Assembly: GCA_001683895.1 (NCBI GenBank)
Contig: LXQJ01000051.1
Coordinates: 1 to 50,884 of the forward strand
Length of the DNA stretch: 50,884 bases
Source: Luteimonas sp. ANT-B3E
GTDB taxonomy: Bacteria; Pseudomonadota; Gammaproteobacteria; Xanthomonadales; Xanthomonadaceae
Direction of reading: 5' to 3'
In this document: positions 1 through 7,923 of the stretch, one piece after another
How the letters are laid out: each line of letters opens with the position of its first letter
Numbering within the stretch: the stretch's first letter is position 1
Notes under the pieces: generated by a model
The model's database searches: none
Told to the model about the DNA's origin: nothing
What the model saw: the letters and a program-made list of their open reading frames with translations, nothing else
Position numbers and translations under genes: made by a program

Positions 1-162
1 GTCGACTGGACAGCCGGGATCAGAAGTTCATAGCCTTAACTCAACTGTCCGTGAAAACGGGGTAGAACCCCGTGGAGGAGGCCTGCCCTTGTCATTGGGA
101 CAGGTGAGCTAGGATTCCCAAATGAGAGGAACCGCCGAGAGAGCCAGATCAGGAGCGCATGG
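1..162. other. Leader region before the helicase gene, with a small hairpin
   Basis: There is no gene here. ACGGGG (57-62) and CCCCGT (68-73) form a perfect 6-bp stem with a five-base loop, and CCTGCCC (82-88) faces GGGACAGG (97-104) as an imperfect second stem. GGACAG near base 9 and CTGTCC near base 47 are also inverted. The helicase ribosome binding site AGGAG is at 151-155, seven bases before the ATG at 163. The repeats could be an operator, a structured 5' leader or the remnant of an insertion-sequence end; the sequence does not decide between them. Confidence 0.3.
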
Positions 163-3100
163 ATGAGCCGACCCTTGATCAGCAGGTCCATCGATCAGCT
201 TGAGGCGTTGTTCTCCGAGTCAGGGCACGACTCACATACGTTGCGACTGCTCGCAGAAGAACTTGCATTCCGGAAAACACCCCGGGCTCGCTCGTTGTCC
301 GCAAAAACCCAGTCGAAGATGTCCCGGGAACCAGTGGCACGTCCCGAGACGATCCGAACGGAACGCGTAGCTGCAGCGGTGAACCGTAAGTCGACCACCG
401 AACCATTCAAGGCCCCTGCACCACGAAGCGTGCGGCAAGCAGCTCCTGTCCGTGCCACGGATGCTGAGCACGTGGCTGAAGTCCTTCCCGCACCGGCTGA
501 ACGAATGACGCATCAAGACTATGCAAACCGCCCTGTCGACCTGCTGGATGCTTGGACGGCCCTGGAAGTTCTATCGCCTCAAACGTATCGACGTGAGGCT
601 GATCTCGCGAGCGGAATACCCGGCAACATCGTCCCCATCTCCAATGGGCGACTTCCGTGGGACGGCGGACCCGCCCCATCTCGACCCAACTCCAAGGTCT
701 ATTTCCACATCGTCTTGGGAACGATTGCCGCAGGTCCCGTGTATGACGCGCTAGTCCAAAGATTCAAAGATACGCGCGAGGAACGTCCTTCTGCCTCTGG
801 AAACATCGTGTTGGCCTCGATTCTGGTCGACAAGAACGGCGTTCCCGCCGGCGATGCTCCAGTCTCGCTATCCGCGTTCGGTTGGGGCTTTCCACTTGCC
901 CTCCGAGGCTCGCTGAAGGAACTGGCAGCATGGACGAGCCAGGAATCACGCTTGATTGAGGGGCTGACCAAGCAGCTGCCTCGCGTGGACGGCGACACAA
1001 AGCTAGCCCCCATCTCAGCGGAGGACTTGCAGCGAGCCTTTGCGTGGCTGGTAGACACATTGAGCTTGCCGGTCGACCAAGTTGTGGGCCCTAGCTTTGC
1101 GGTGCGGACTTACCTTCATTTCACCAGCAAGATCGTGCCCGACCCATTGCTGTTGAACAGCTTCTTCCTGCGAGACCTGGCTCGAGCCAAAGAGGCCGCC
1201 AAATCTGGGCGTCTGCCCGCCACATTGACCGCGTATTTGGGAGAACGAAAGCCACGGGAGCGTCGCGACCTACTGACCGACGCGGCAGCCTTGGAAGCGT
1301 CACAAGCGCCGGCCACCGCACCCCTCGGCCGCTGGCCAACCTCGCCCCACCACATCCCTTCACTGCTGCAGCAGTCCGCTGTGAACTTGGCTGGCCGCTT
1401 GCATGGAAAGCGAGGGATAGCAGCAGTCAACGGTCCACCGGGCACAGGTAAGAGCACATTGCTGCGTGACATTGTGGCCGATGTTGTCACTCGGCGAGCG
1501 AAGGCCATGTGCGCTTTTGCTGAGCCCACCAAGGCGTTCAAAATCGGCTGGACGAAGCGGGTGCGTGGTGAGACGCAAGAGCTCTACAGTTTGGATCCAA
1601 GCCTGCGCGGCTTCGAGATGATCGTCGCAAGCTCTAACAACAAAGCTGTTGAGAACATCAGTGTCGAGATGCCCGGCATGGCCGCTTTGCCGGCCGACTC
1701 GGACCTTCGCTACTTCGCTCCGCTGGCGCAGGAACTGCTCGGGCGCGAGGCCTGGGGCATGGTTGCCGCCGTCATGGGCAATGCGACCAACCGATCGCGC
1801 TTCCGCAAGGCTTTCTGGACCGAGTCTCCGCTGTCTTTTAAACGCTACCTGGAGCGCGCAGCAGGCCTCGCAGCAAGCGACTCTTCGTCTGAACTTGCCG
1901 ACCAGTGCGATGCACCCTCCGGCCCTCAAGAGGCCCTCACACGCTGGCACAGTGTGCGACAACGCTTTCAAAAGCTCGCCGCCTCGACTGAGGAGCGTCT
2001 TGCAGAACTGGAGTCACTTCGCAGGGCGTTACTAGCCTTGCCCGACTTACGCGCCGAGGAGGCCCTCGCATTGCGGCAACATGCGGAGGCACGAGACGTC
2101 GCCAGCAGCGACGAGGCGAAGCTACGGGAGCGCGAACATGATTTGAAGCAAGCGCAAGGGGTCGTCTCAGGCAAACACATGTCCATGGTTGATCACCATG
2201 GAACTCGTCCAAACTGGCTGAAGCGATTGATTCGCTCCGCTGAAGCCAAAGCGTGGACAGCTTCTCTACGGGCTATTCAAACGCAGCATGAGGCTGCGCG
2301 TCGCGACGAGCTCACCGCAGCGTCAGCGCACGCTGATGCTGAGCGCGCTGTTCAAGCCTCATCACGCACGGCGCACATTCTGGAACTGGAGCTTTCCAGT
2401 GCACAGAGCGCCCTGAAGACAGCGCAGTTGCTGTGCGAAACGATCCACGTCGGCAGCAATGCTTGGATGATGGACGAGGCGTTTGATGCGTTGCCCCACA
2501 CGCAAAAGCAGTTAGCGCTGCCTTGGCTGGATGCTGACGTGCAGCGCTTAAGGTCAGGGATGTTTTCTGCTGCCATCCAAGTCCACAAAGCATTCATTGA
2601 TGCCGCCGCGCTGCCCTTGCAACGCAATCTCAAAGCGATGATGGATGCATTCTTCGGAAACATCCCGTCGGACCGAACGCACCTGGCAGGAGATCTGTGG
2701 AGCAGCCTGTTTCTCGTTGTTCCCGTGGTGTCGACGACCTTTGCTTCCGTGGAGCGGATGCTCGGTAAGTTGCCACCTGAGACGCTCGGCTGGCTCTTGG
2801 TCGATGAGGCTGGCCAAGCCTCGCCGCAATCTGCTGTGGGAGCTTTGATGCGCTGCCAACGCGCGGTCGTCGTCGGAGACCCACAGCAGATAGAACCTGT
2901 GGTTCTTCTGCCCGACATGCTGACGACGGCCGTCATGCGCGAGTTCAACACCGACGCGGACTGGTTTGCCGCGCCTGCCTCATCCGTTCAGACGTTAGCC
3001 GATGAAGCCAGTGATCACTGTGCAACGTTCCAAACCGCCGCGGGAACGCGCACGGTTGGCACCCCGCTGTTGGTGCATCGGCGTTGCTCGTCTCCGATGT

Positions 3101-3639
3101 TTGAGGTGTCCAACACCATCGCCTATGGCGGTTTGATGGTCCAAGCCAAGCAGCCAGCGGAGTCTGCCATTCGAGCGGTGTTAGGGCCATCGCGCTGGAT
3201 AGATGTGCGCGGGACGGGTCGGGACAAGTATTGCCCCGAGGAAGGGGAGGAACTGCTGACGCTACTGCGAGAGATGCGGCGTGCTGGCGTTGTGCCGGAT
3301 GTGTATGTGGTGACGCCCTTCGTGGTCGTGCAGGACGGGCTGCGTCAGCTAATCGCCTCTAGCGGCGTGCTCAACGGCTGGGTGACGGATACCGCCGCAT
3401 GGACTCGCGAACGGATTGGCACCGTGCACACCGTCCAAGGTCGTGAGGCCGAGGCCGTGATTATGGTTCTGGGCGCCCCGTTGCCTGGCCAGAACGGTGC
3501 CCGTCAATGGGCAGGCCGCTTGCCTAACTTGCTCAATGTCGCGGTCACCCGAGCGAAAGAAGCCGTTTACGTTGTGGGCAATCGGGAGCTTTGGTCGGCG
3601 GCTGGACACTTCGGCGTTCTGGATGAGCAGTTGCAGTAG
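163..3639 (+). CDS. Large coiled-coil SF1 (Upf1/Dna2-like) helicase-ATPase
   Basis: The 1158-residue protein is a P-loop NTPase of helicase superfamily 1. Walker A is GPPGTGKS (residues 424-431), Walker B is LLVDEAGQAS with D881/E882, and motif III is GDPQQIEP (905-912). The C-terminal helicase half has TVHTVQGRE (1087-1095) and NVAVTRAK (1125-1132) with the arginine finger. DEAG and the NVAVTRAK box point to the Upf1/Dna2-like branch. Between Walker A and B is an insert of about 450 residues, Ala/Glu/Arg-rich and partly coiled coil (roughly 600-780). Residues 1-400 match no domain I can name; the start has a short helical LEALF...LLAEELAFR segment. The start is fixed by AGGAG seven bases upstream. 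Such proteins are common in defence islands. A role in phage defence is inference; the substrate is unknown. Confidence 0.85.
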   Translation: MSRPLISRSIDQLEALFSESGHDSHTLRLLAEELAFRKTPRARSLSAKTQSKMSREPVARPETIRTERVAAAVNRKSTTEPFKAPAPRSVRQAAPVRATDAEHVAEVLPAPAERMTHQDYANRPVDLLDAWTALEVLSPQTYRREADLASGIPGNIVPISNGRLPWDGGPAPSRPNSKVYFHIVLGTIAAGPVYDALVQRFKDTREERPSASGNIVLASILVDKNGVPAGDAPVSLSAFGWGFPLALRGSLKELAAWTSQESRLIEGLTKQLPRVDGDTKLAPISAEDLQRAFAWLVDTLSLPVDQVVGPSFAVRTYLHFTSKIVPDPLLLNSFFLRDLARAKEAAKSGRLPATLTAYLGERKPRERRDLLTDAAALEASQAPATAPLGRWPTSPHHIPSLLQQSAVNLAGRLHGKRGIAAVNGPPGTGKSTLLRDIVADVVTRRAKAMCAFAEPTKAFKIGWTKRVRGETQELYSLDPSLRGFEMIVASSNNKAVENISVEMPGMAALPADSDLRYFAPLAQELLGREAWGMVAAVMGNATNRSRFRKAFWTESPLSFKRYLERAAGLAASDSSSELADQCDAPSGPQEALTRWHSVRQRFQKLAASTEERLAELESLRRALLALPDLRAEEALALRQHAEARDVASSDEAKLREREHDLKQAQGVVSGKHMSMVDHHGTRPNWLKRLIRSAEAKAWTASLRAIQTQHEAARRDELTAASAHADAERAVQASSRTAHILELELSSAQSALKTAQLLCETIHVGSNAWMMDEAFDALPHTQKQLALPWLDADVQRLRSGMFSAAIQVHKAFIDAAALPLQRNLKAMMDAFFGNIPSDRTHLAGDLWSSLFLVVPVVSTTFASVERMLGKLPPETLGWLLVDEAGQASPQSAVGALMRCQRAVVVGDPQQIEPVVLLPDMLTTAVMREFNTDADWFAAPASSVQTLADEASDHCATFQTAAGTRTVGTPLLVHRRCSSPMFEVSNTIAYGGLMVQAKQPAESAIRAVLGPSRWIDVRGTGRDKYCPEEGEELLTLLREMRRAGVVPDVYVVTPFVVVQDGLRQLIASSGVLNGWVTDTAAWTRERIGTVHTVQGREAEAVIMVLGAPLPGQNGARQWAGRLPNLLNVAVTRAKEAVYVVGNRELWSAAGHFGVLDEQLQ

Positions 3640-3730
3640 CCAGTTCCTGACGCTTCAAGATCCACTAATGAGCCGCAAGCTTTGGTTTTGACATCGAAGT
3701 GCTTGCCTCAGCCCTGCCGCATTTCAGCTT

Positions 3731-4225
3731 TCATGGATTTTCGCGTATGGCGTTGACTTGATCTGTCAAAGCTTGGGTTTCATTTTCCTCAATAACCGCT
3801 GCAAGCAGCTGCTTCCAGCCGTCAGGGGGCTCGCCGTTCGCGAGCATTCTGGCAAATGTGGCATAAGCGTCTGTCTTCGAGCCGCGAGCCCGGAGCGTGT
3901 CGTCATCGTTTACCCATCCGTAAACGATGACGCGTTGTGCTTCGCTGTATCGGAAGAATAACCGATACTGCTGAAAGAACTTGGCACGAAACCAATGCTT
4001 GCGATTGCTGCCAAGCGTGTCGCCCTGGCGGTATCTTGAATCCGTGGGGTCACGTGGGATCTGGTCGAAGGCCAGGGTCGCCACCGCCGCTAATCGCTTG
4101 AACGCGTTCGTTCCTCGGTAATCCTCGGGCCTGCGCAGGACCGCATCTTGGACATCGACGAGCAGGTGGTTTAGTTGAGTCTCGAAGCATGAATGAAAGT
4201 AAATGTTCCATCCGTGGATGACCAT
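3731..4225 (-). CDS. yhaV: YhaV-family type II toxin (RelE-like endoribonuclease)
   Basis: This 164-residue protein resembles E. coli YhaV (154 residues), a RelE/ParE-superfamily ribonuclease that inhibits growth by cleaving mRNA in translation. Visible family features are the N-terminal HGWNIYFH segment, the central RRPEDYRGTNAFKRLAA helix region, and the RYRQGDTLG...HWFRAKFFQQYRLFFRY core with its basic residues, followed by VIVYGWVNDDDTLRA. The gene follows its antitoxin gene by seven bases, so the pair is one transcript. It should be neutralised by PrlF and co-repress the promoter with it (known for the family). Its place beside the helicase suggests a role in keeping the island. Confidence 0.85.
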   Translation of the reverse strand: MVIHGWNIYFHSCFETQLNHLLVDVQDAVLRRPEDYRGTNAFKRLAAVATLAFDQIPRDPTDSRYRQGDTLGSNRKHWFRAKFFQQYRLFFRYSEAQRVIVYGWVNDDDTLRARGSKTDAYATFARMLANGEPPDGWKQLLAAVIEENETQALTDQVNAIRENP

Positions 4226-4232
4226 CTATCGA

Positions 4233-4556
4233 TCACTCATCATCCGGCGACAGCGCCGCGTCAAGATCGATGTCGACTCCATTGACCAACCGTTGAATGC
4301 TGGTCACTAAGTCTGTGTTGGCTCGTGTGACGCTCCCACCGCGCACCAAATCCTTGTCCAGCAAGGCCAAGAATGACACCACCACTGGGTCGGACTTGTG
4401 CTGGGCCGCACGAGACAATCGCACTTGGCCGTCCGCAAGCACTTCGTAGTGAATCGAATCGCGCTTTTGCAGACCAAGCGCGCGCCGCACCGGCTCCGGG
4501 ACCGTCGTCTGATAGCGGTCTGTCAGGGTTGAGTCGGCTTCCAAGATGGCGTTCAT
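4233..4556 (-). CDS. prlF: PrlF/SohA-family antitoxin (AbrB-type swapped-hairpin)
   Basis: This 107-residue protein begins with a SpoVT/AbrB-type DNA-binding region: STLTDRYQTTVPEPVRRALGL, where TVPEPVRRALGL is the hallmark. YEVLADGQVRLSRA completes the fold. The acidic C-terminus (DIDLDAALSPDDE) would bind the YhaV toxin. E. coli PrlF has 111 residues. The ATG at 4556 has a strong ribosome binding site (AAGGAG, complement of 4562-4567, five-base spacing) and a consensus-like promoter. The gene is first in the operon, as usual for antitoxins. Autoregulation is likely because a perfect palindrome sits between the -35 and -10 elements. Confidence 0.87.
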   Translation of the reverse strand: MNAILEADSTLTDRYQTTVPEPVRRALGLQKRDSIHYEVLADGQVRLSRAAQHKSDPVVVSFLALLDKDLVRGGSVTRANTDLVTSIQRLVNGVDIDLDAALSPDDE

Positions 4557-4561
4557 GCTGG

Positions 4562-4612
4562 CTCCTTACGGGTGGACATCCACATGGTAATGCACTTGCA
4601 TTGTCATGTCAA
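4562..4612 (-). promoter_or_regulatory. prlF-yhaV promoter with embedded operator palindrome
   Basis: On the minus strand the -35 is TTGACA (complement of 4607-4612) and the -10 is TACCAT (complement of 4584-4589), separated by exactly 17 bases. AATGCA-CT-TGCATT (4589-4602), a perfect palindrome, lies inside the spacer and touches the -10. AAGGAG (complement of 4562-4567) is the ribosome binding site. A bound protein here would block RNA polymerase, which fits PrlF autorepression. Confidence 0.8.
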
Positions 4613-5016
4613 GCGATTAACGCCGTTGGTGGAAACGACTTCTCTTAAAACGAAGAAGCCCTCGCCAATCCCCGAGGACCAGTTCAGCACGCAAGCACGG
4701 CGAAAGTGATGAAACGCTATTGTGACGTTATCGGGCTTGGCTAAAGACATCCGTACAGCTGGCAGTTGGCTAAAAATCAATGCCTTAGGCGTCATTTAAA
4801 CAGTACACACATGACTCCAAAACACGTGCGCGTAATCGTGCTCACACTCACGCAAGCGACTGATCCGCTTAGATCTTTATCCCTATATAAAGCAAGAACA
4901 GCGCTGCATTTAAATGCGCAGAATAAGCACCAGACGTTCAACGCCTAAGGCGACGATCTATCCAAATAGATTCTGCAAATCGTAGGTTGACGAATCTCCG
5001 CACTGTTTTATCCCTA
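4613..5016. other. AT-richer non-coding region with repeats, upstream of inner integrase
   Basis: I see no convincing gene here. The region holds several short symmetrical elements: GCCTTAGGC (4782-4790) and its inverted copy GCCTAAGGC (4943-4951); the 12-base palindrome GCATTTAAATGC (4906-4917); and a 10-base direct repeat TTTATCCCTA (4876-4885 and 5007-5016). A possible integrase promoter is TTGACG (4987-4992), 16 bases, TATCCC (5009-5014). Repeat clusters like this beside a tyrosine integrase are typical of recombinase arm-binding or excisionase sites, but no core att duplication was found, so this is inference. Confidence 0.4.
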
Positions 5017-5037
5017 CTTCCATCGGAACGATGGAAG
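5017..5037 (+). promoter_or_regulatory. Perfect 9-bp hairpin just before the integrase start
   Basis: CTTCCATCG (5017-5025), GAA, CGATGGAAG (5029-5037) form an exact inverted repeat with a three-base loop, ending seven bases before the ATG at 5045. The right arm contains GGAAG, the only ribosome-binding-like sequence for the gene, so the RNA hairpin could hide it. As DNA it overlaps the expected transcription start and could instead be an operator. Confidence 0.5.
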
Positions 5038-5044
5038 CAACGAG

Positions 5045-6436
5045 ATGAGCGATCCCGCAAACGAAGCACTAGAAGATTACGTCAACAACCCTTTCGGCAC
5101 GCTGCATCTGAAAGGCGTGCGTATTGGCCGCATGACTATCGATGAACTCATCGTCTGCGGACGAGAAGCAGCCATCAATACACAAGAGATCCTCGGCACC
5201 GCATTCGAGCGCACTCGCCGCATCAGCACTGGCAAAAACGGCACCCGCTATCCCGAGCCACTGCCGGTCGCCACTCCTGCCCGACTACTCTCAGTGGAGA
5301 TCAAAGACCACCTGGGCGACATGGAGCGCCGGTGCCTGCAACCGGACACCATTGAGTCCACCGCGCGCACCCTGAAGCTACTCAAGATGACGTGCGGCAA
5401 TATCCCAGTGTCCCGCATTGACCACAAGCACATGTATCAACTGTGGGACCTGCTGCGCTGGGCTCCACCTGGGCTCACCGCCTCGCCTGACTTCACTACC
5501 CTCTGCTACACGGACGTTATCGCTGACGGCAAGCGACTCGACGTCCCACCACCTGCACCGGCAACCCTGGAGAAACATCGGCGCTTCCTGGTGTCCTTTT
5601 TCAATCAGATGGTGCGCACTCGTGCGATCCCCGCGTCACCCATGGACGCGTTCTCGGAAATCAAGAAGGACTTGGTAGTCGACCCCAACAAGCCCGAGCG
5701 CCTTTTCGACGAGCAAGACCTGCAGCGCATCTTCGCCCACGAACGCTACATGGCGTGGGCGCGCCAACATCCGCACCGATGGTGGGCCCCTATGATCGGA
5801 CTTTACACGGGGGCGCGAATCAACGAAGTGTCTCAACTCAAGGTTGCCGACATCCTGCAAGAGTGCGGCATGTGGTGCATTGCGTTCCGGAAGACGGTGG
5901 ATGCGGACTTGGCACACAACACGCGCGTGAGGAGCCGGCAGAGTCTCAAAGGACGCGCCGCAGTGCGCACCATCCCCATCCCACAACCACTGCTTGATGC
6001 TGGTTTCCTGGATTTCCTGGCCGATATGAAAGAGTGCGGCCATCCGCGCCTATTTCCGCACTTGTCTGCCGGCGTCAACAAGAAAACGGGCCAAACCAAC
6101 GCGAGATACAGTCAGGGGTTGCTCGCCCAGTTCGGCGTCTACCTCAAGGGCCTAGGCTTCGCCAAGGGCGTAGGCTTCCATGCTTTCCGGCATACCTTCG
6201 CAACTGAACTTCATCATCAAGGCATAGCGGACGAGGACATCGCCTTGGTCACCGGGCACTCGGTGAGCAAGAAGGTGCCGGTCCTACATGAGGCTTACTT
6301 CCACAAGAAGCCTGCCGTGGCTAGAACCAAGCAGACCCGAGTGCTGGAGAGCTACAGGCCGCCGGTCGACCTGCCCGTCTACAAGCAGGGACAGTTCAAG
6401 GGAGCGTTAGGGGCGTGGGCGAAGTTCTATCCTTAG
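5045..6436 (+). CDS. Tyrosine recombinase (inner integrase)
   Basis: The 463-residue protein has the catalytic set of the phage-integrase family: R258 in YTGARINEVSQL, H379 and R382 in FHAFRHTFATE, H405 in VTGHS, and the nucleophile Y418 in EAYFHK. The N-terminal half (about 75-210) carries the core-binding helices (TIESTARTLKLLKMT and onward). It would cut and rejoin DNA at a specific att site. It is not adjacent to a tRNA gene and shares little sequence with the integrase at 14124-15686. Its 3' end overlaps the possible start of the next gene by 22 bases, so integrase and cargo may be translated together, unlike a simple phage arrangement. The short hairpin upstream may control it. Confidence 0.9.
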   Translation: MSDPANEALEDYVNNPFGTLHLKGVRIGRMTIDELIVCGREAAINTQEILGTAFERTRRISTGKNGTRYPEPLPVATPARLLSVEIKDHLGDMERRCLQPDTIESTARTLKLLKMTCGNIPVSRIDHKHMYQLWDLLRWAPPGLTASPDFTTLCYTDVIADGKRLDVPPPAPATLEKHRRFLVSFFNQMVRTRAIPASPMDAFSEIKKDLVVDPNKPERLFDEQDLQRIFAHERYMAWARQHPHRWWAPMIGLYTGARINEVSQLKVADILQECGMWCIAFRKTVDADLAHNTRVRSRQSLKGRAAVRTIPIPQPLLDAGFLDFLADMKECGHPRLFPHLSAGVNKKTGQTNARYSQGLLAQFGVYLKGLGFAKGVGFHAFRHTFATELHHQGIADEDIALVTGHSVSKKVPVLHEAYFHKKPAVARTKQTRVLESYRPPVDLPVYKQGQFKGALGAWAKFYP

Positions 6437-7869
6437 TGAGTTGGCGAGCGGTTGCGTTCCAGCTAGCCTTCGGTCTTAGGGACAGCACTCGAGCAGATGA
6501 CGGCCCGATGACCAACTTCATCTTTTCCCGGCGGGATCTTCAGCCGTGCATCGACCGCTTGTCCAAGGTGCTGGACGCGAGCCAGATCTCGGACCTAGTC
6601 AAGCGGCTTAACGCCCAAGACAAGAATCGTCTCCCGGCGATGTGGGAGCTTGTGCTGATTGATGCATTAGCACGCGTAGCCGACTTGCGACACGAGGTCG
6701 CACTACCGTCTGGTCGCAAACCTGATTTCGAGGTGACCTTCCGCCCTTCCTCGAGTGAGACCTTAGTTGTCGTTGGAGATGTCATTACTGTGTCTGACGC
6801 CGGGCTGGACGAACAGAATCCTATACAGGTTCTGTTTGAGGAGGGCCCGCGTATCGCACGAAGGGTTGGGCTCAACCCGGACCACCTCGGCTACCGAGTG
6901 GACGGTGACTGGACTGGGCGTCATGGCGATCAACGCGTCAAGCTTCAACTTCCCGCCAAGGGTCGCCTCATCGAGGTGGTGAACGGTCCTGTGAAGGCGT
7001 GGCTGGTATCGATACGGTCGCAAGGCTTGACTAAAGCGACATACGAATACAACCAGGATGGAAAGAAGTTCACGATTGAATACGACCAAGCGCAGCGATA
7101 CCACTCTGGCAGTTATACGAGCTATAACGTGGCCGCTTCGATTGAGAAGAACCCGCTATACAAAGCCCTCAAAGCGAAACGCGACCAGCTTAATGGAGCA
7201 CCAGAGGGGTCGATTCGATTAATCATTGTCTGCGACGGGGATTGCGCTGTCCTTGGTGCCGGTCCGTTGTCTACGAGCTATAGCAACTACAGCGCGAAGC
7301 AGATCGCAAGCCACTTCCTCAATAAATCCAGTGCAATCGATGCGGTCTTGCTCGTCACCGTCGATGCGGAGCGCACGTCTTTCATGAGCGAAACAGAATA
7401 CAAGCTTAGGTTCAACCTGGAGGTGGCTGAGAAGATTGTGGCGGGAGGCGCTATATCCAAGAATACAAAGCTGCTGAACCAGCTTCTTCTCCAGACAGCA
7501 CATCACGTGCCCGCCCCACATCAAATGCCGATAAATGCAGCCAGGCGCTGCCGCGACTCGGAAGTGTCACGCAGCCAGAATGGGGCTTACAAAATGGAAG
7601 CACACCGCTTCAGCGTTTCGGCCCGCGGGCTGCTTGATCTTCTGTCAGGGACCATTTCAAGTGAAAAGTATCATGCAGAGCAGCCTTGGGAAGAGGGGCG
7701 CATCGGCAATATTTTCAAAATCATGAAGGATGAAGGGCGCTCAATCAGCTCTGCTCGAATCGAGCCTATGAAGGCTGCGGATGATGACTGGATCACCTTC
7801 GAGTTCGGTGAGCCAGATCCGGCAGCGGTTGCATTCGTTGCCACTAAAGACGACAAACCGAAGGTATAA
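6415..7869 (+). CDS. Uncharacterised protein overlapping the integrase gene; degenerate nuclease-like motif
   Basis: I do not recognise this 484-residue protein. The first possible start is GTG at 6415, inside the integrase gene, preceded by AAGGGAG (6398-6404); ATG at 6508 (453 residues) is a fair alternative because residues 1-31 look unconserved. Residues 78-130 resemble the start of a PD-(D/E)XK fold: E78 in a helix, then GRKPDFEV (P103-D104), then a strand LVVVGDVITVSD; the usual catalytic Glu-x-Lys is replaced by D122-V-I, so it may be inactive or not a nuclease. There are no membrane segments. The C-terminal part (about 375-470) looks like a separate domain. It converges with the PHP-ATPase gene 54 bases away. 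Function unknown. Confidence 0.7.
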   Translation: MGEVLSLVSWRAVAFQLAFGLRDSTRADDGPMTNFIFSRRDLQPCIDRLSKVLDASQISDLVKRLNAQDKNRLPAMWELVLIDALARVADLRHEVALPSGRKPDFEVTFRPSSSETLVVVGDVITVSDAGLDEQNPIQVLFEEGPRIARRVGLNPDHLGYRVDGDWTGRHGDQRVKLQLPAKGRLIEVVNGPVKAWLVSIRSQGLTKATYEYNQDGKKFTIEYDQAQRYHSGSYTSYNVAASIEKNPLYKALKAKRDQLNGAPEGSIRLIIVCDGDCAVLGAGPLSTSYSNYSAKQIASHFLNKSSAIDAVLLVTVDAERTSFMSETEYKLRFNLEVAEKIVAGGAISKNTKLLNQLLLQTAHHVPAPHQMPINAARRCRDSEVSRSQNGAYKMEAHRFSVSARGLLDLLSGTISSEKYHAEQPWEEGRIGNIFKIMKDEGRSISSARIEPMKAADDDWITFEFGEPDPAAVAFVATKDDKPKV

Positions 7870-7923
7870 ACTAGGTCATATCAGTGAGCCATGGCAACAG
7901 AAAGCCTATTTACGAAGCCAAGT

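Noticed and set aside
4373-4948. Small plus-strand ORFs opposite and beyond prlF
   Set aside because: The first is antisense to prlF and the others lack a ribosome binding site and plausible protein sequence.
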